In this document: in pieces, positions 7,486 through 7,733 of the stretch | Numbering within the stretch: position 1 is the stretch's first letter | Layout: the number at the start of each line of letters is the position of its first letter | Assembly: GCA_030705725.1 (NCBI GenBank) | Contig: JAUZPW010000061.1 | Location: 1-7,733, forward strand | Reading direction: 5' to 3' | DNA: 7,733 nucleotides | DNA from: Bacillota bacterium | Lineage (GTDB): Bacteria > Bacillota > Clostridia > Oscillospirales > Butyricicoccaceae | Made by a program: the position numbers and the translations under genes | The notes under the pieces: model-generated | Database searches by the model: none | What the model was told of the DNA's origin: nothing | The model's input: the letters and a program-made list of their open reading frames with translations, nothing else

Positions 7486-7495
7486 CAATATATTC

Positions 7496-7524
7496 ATTAT
7501 AGTTATACGCAAAACCTATGTCAA
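7496..7524 (-). promoter_or_regulatory. Consensus sigma-A promoter driving greA and probably the downstream genes
   Basis: The minus strand reads TTGACA (-35, 7519-7524), a 17-base spacer, and TATAAT (-10, 7496-7501), a match at all 12 consensus positions with ideal spacing. An AT-rich stretch (7525-7541) lies just upstream and could act as an UP element. Transcription should start near 7488-7489, giving a leader of about 46 nt before the greA GTG at 7442. No operator-like repeat overlaps it apart from the downstream hairpin. Confidence 0.88.
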
Positions 7525-7645
7525 GAATATCTGTTATAATACTCCGCTTTCGCGGATTAATTGAGTTTATGCCTTTTCCGGCCTATTATACCTTTAAATA
7601 ATATAAGCGTACAGCGCAAATTAATCCCAGTTTTAACCATACCAT

Positions 7646-7688
7646 AAAAATCAATTAACGGCAATAGCAAAGCCCCCGCCTTTAATCA
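7646..7688 (-). terminator. Probable intrinsic terminator of the gene upstream of greA
   Basis: On the minus strand TGATTAA-A-GGCGG (7676-7688) pairs with TTGCC-G-TTAATTG (7652-7664) as two helices split by one A-G mismatch, with four G-U wobbles and an 11-nt loop. TTTTT follows at 7646-7650. The stem includes the stop codon of the partial upstream gene. The wobbles weaken it, but stem, loop, U-run and position after a stop all agree. Confidence 0.45.
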
Positions 7689-7733
7689 ATAAGTTTCTCT
7701 TTTTCAACTGTGTAAACCCTTACAGGCTTATCA
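7682..7733 (-). CDS. C-terminal tail of an unidentified protein (5' part outside window)
   Basis: A frame open from the right edge of the window encodes DKPVRVYTVEKEKLID and ends at TAA (7682-7684). The charged, protein-like composition, the same direction as all other genes, and the terminator-like hairpin starting at its stop support a real gene end. Sixteen residues are too few to recognise a family. In Clostridia a tRNA-dihydrouridine synthase gene often precedes greA, but nothing in these residues shows that. It is probably separately transcribed, since a terminator candidate and a strong promoter lie between it and greA. Confidence 0.45.
   Translation of the reverse strand, partial: DKPVRVYTVEKEKLID

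Larger units (their letters stand above)
1..7489 (-). other. Predicted transcription unit greA-lysS-methyltransferase-dprA-topA-trmFO
   Basis: Six genes face the same way behind one clear promoter. Gaps are about 97, 68, 4 and 23 nt, then a 4-base overlap. No other convincing promoter was seen in the gaps. The last four genes are packed tightly enough to be one message; whether greA and lysS share it depends on how well the two imperfect intergenic hairpins terminate. This is inference from layout, not from expression data. Confidence 0.5.
7458..7681. other. Intergenic control region upstream of greA
   Basis: This AT-rich stretch has no supportable gene on either strand; the open frames are under 40 codons and lack convincing ribosome binding sites. 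From right to left it holds the terminator candidate for the upstream gene, a lone TATAAT on the minus strand (7585-7590), a small CCGC-GAAA-GCGG stem (7544-7555), an extended -10-like TGTTATAAT on the plus strand (7532-7540), the consensus greA promoter and the leader hairpin. Confidence 0.7.

Noticed and set aside
7543..7556. CCGC-GAAA-GCGG stem as a terminator
   Set aside because: The stem is only five base pairs and is followed by AGTATTATAAC on the minus strand or ATTAATTGAG on the plus strand, with no U-run in either direction.
7518..7601. Plus-strand open frame of 27 codons starting ATG at 7518
   Set aside because: No ribosome binding site; it overlaps the greA promoter and contains the plus-strand -10-like motif.
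7554..7670. Minus-strand open frame of 37 codons (TTG at 7670, MLLPLIDFYG..., internal ATG at 7640)
   Set aside because: It starts within the terminator candidate, overlaps a promoter-like element, has only a G-rich smear as ribosome binding site and looks like translated intergenic DNA.
1..7733. Mobile element, CRISPR array, phage or defence genes
   Set aside because: No transposase, integrase, direct repeat array or unknown gene cassette is present; all long minus-strand genes belong to well-known housekeeping families with intact motifs.

Overview
The window is an ordinary but very readable stretch of housekeeping chromosome from a Gram-positive bacterium, most likely a member of the Clostridia (Firmicutes). 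The basis is the folate/FAD-dependent TrmFO, which is typical of Firmicutes and rare in Proteobacteria, the dprA-topA-trmFO gene order known from Firmicutes, purine-rich AGGAGG-type ribosome binding sites, frequent TTG/GTG starts, and a consensus sigma-A promoter. The genus cannot be named from the sequence alone.

Every gene lies on the minus strand, so the biological order runs from high to low coordinates. At the right edge is the last 16 codons of an unidentified gene, ending in TAA at 7682-7684 and overlapping a probable intrinsic terminator. About 240 bases without a clear gene follow. They hold a perfect TTGACA-N17-TATAAT promoter (7496-7524) and a strong 5'-leader hairpin (7461-7485). 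Then come greA (transcript cleavage factor), lysS (class II lysyl-tRNA synthetase), a SpoU/TrmH-family RNA 2'-O-methyltransferase, dprA (ssDNA/RecA loader), topA (DNA topoisomerase I with three zinc ribbons) and trmFO (tRNA m5U54 methyltransferase). trmFO runs off the left edge with only a few C-terminal residues missing.

Spacing is tight from the methyltransferase onward: 4 nt to dprA, 23 nt to topA, and an ATGA overlap into trmFO. The two larger gaps, greA-lysS (about 97 nt) and lysS-methyltransferase (68 nt), each contain an imperfect hairpin that could trim read-through. The simplest reading is one long transcription unit from the greA promoter, with possible partial termination after greA and after lysS. 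Its products serve transcription fidelity, tRNA charging, RNA modification and DNA topology/uptake.

I found no mobile element, CRISPR array, tRNA, rRNA, riboswitch or T-box, and no evidence of an undescribed system. The most noteworthy items are regulatory: the consensus promoter with its leader hairpin, the start-codon choices (TTG for lysS and dprA, probable internal GTG for greA), and the joining of two conserved gene clusters.
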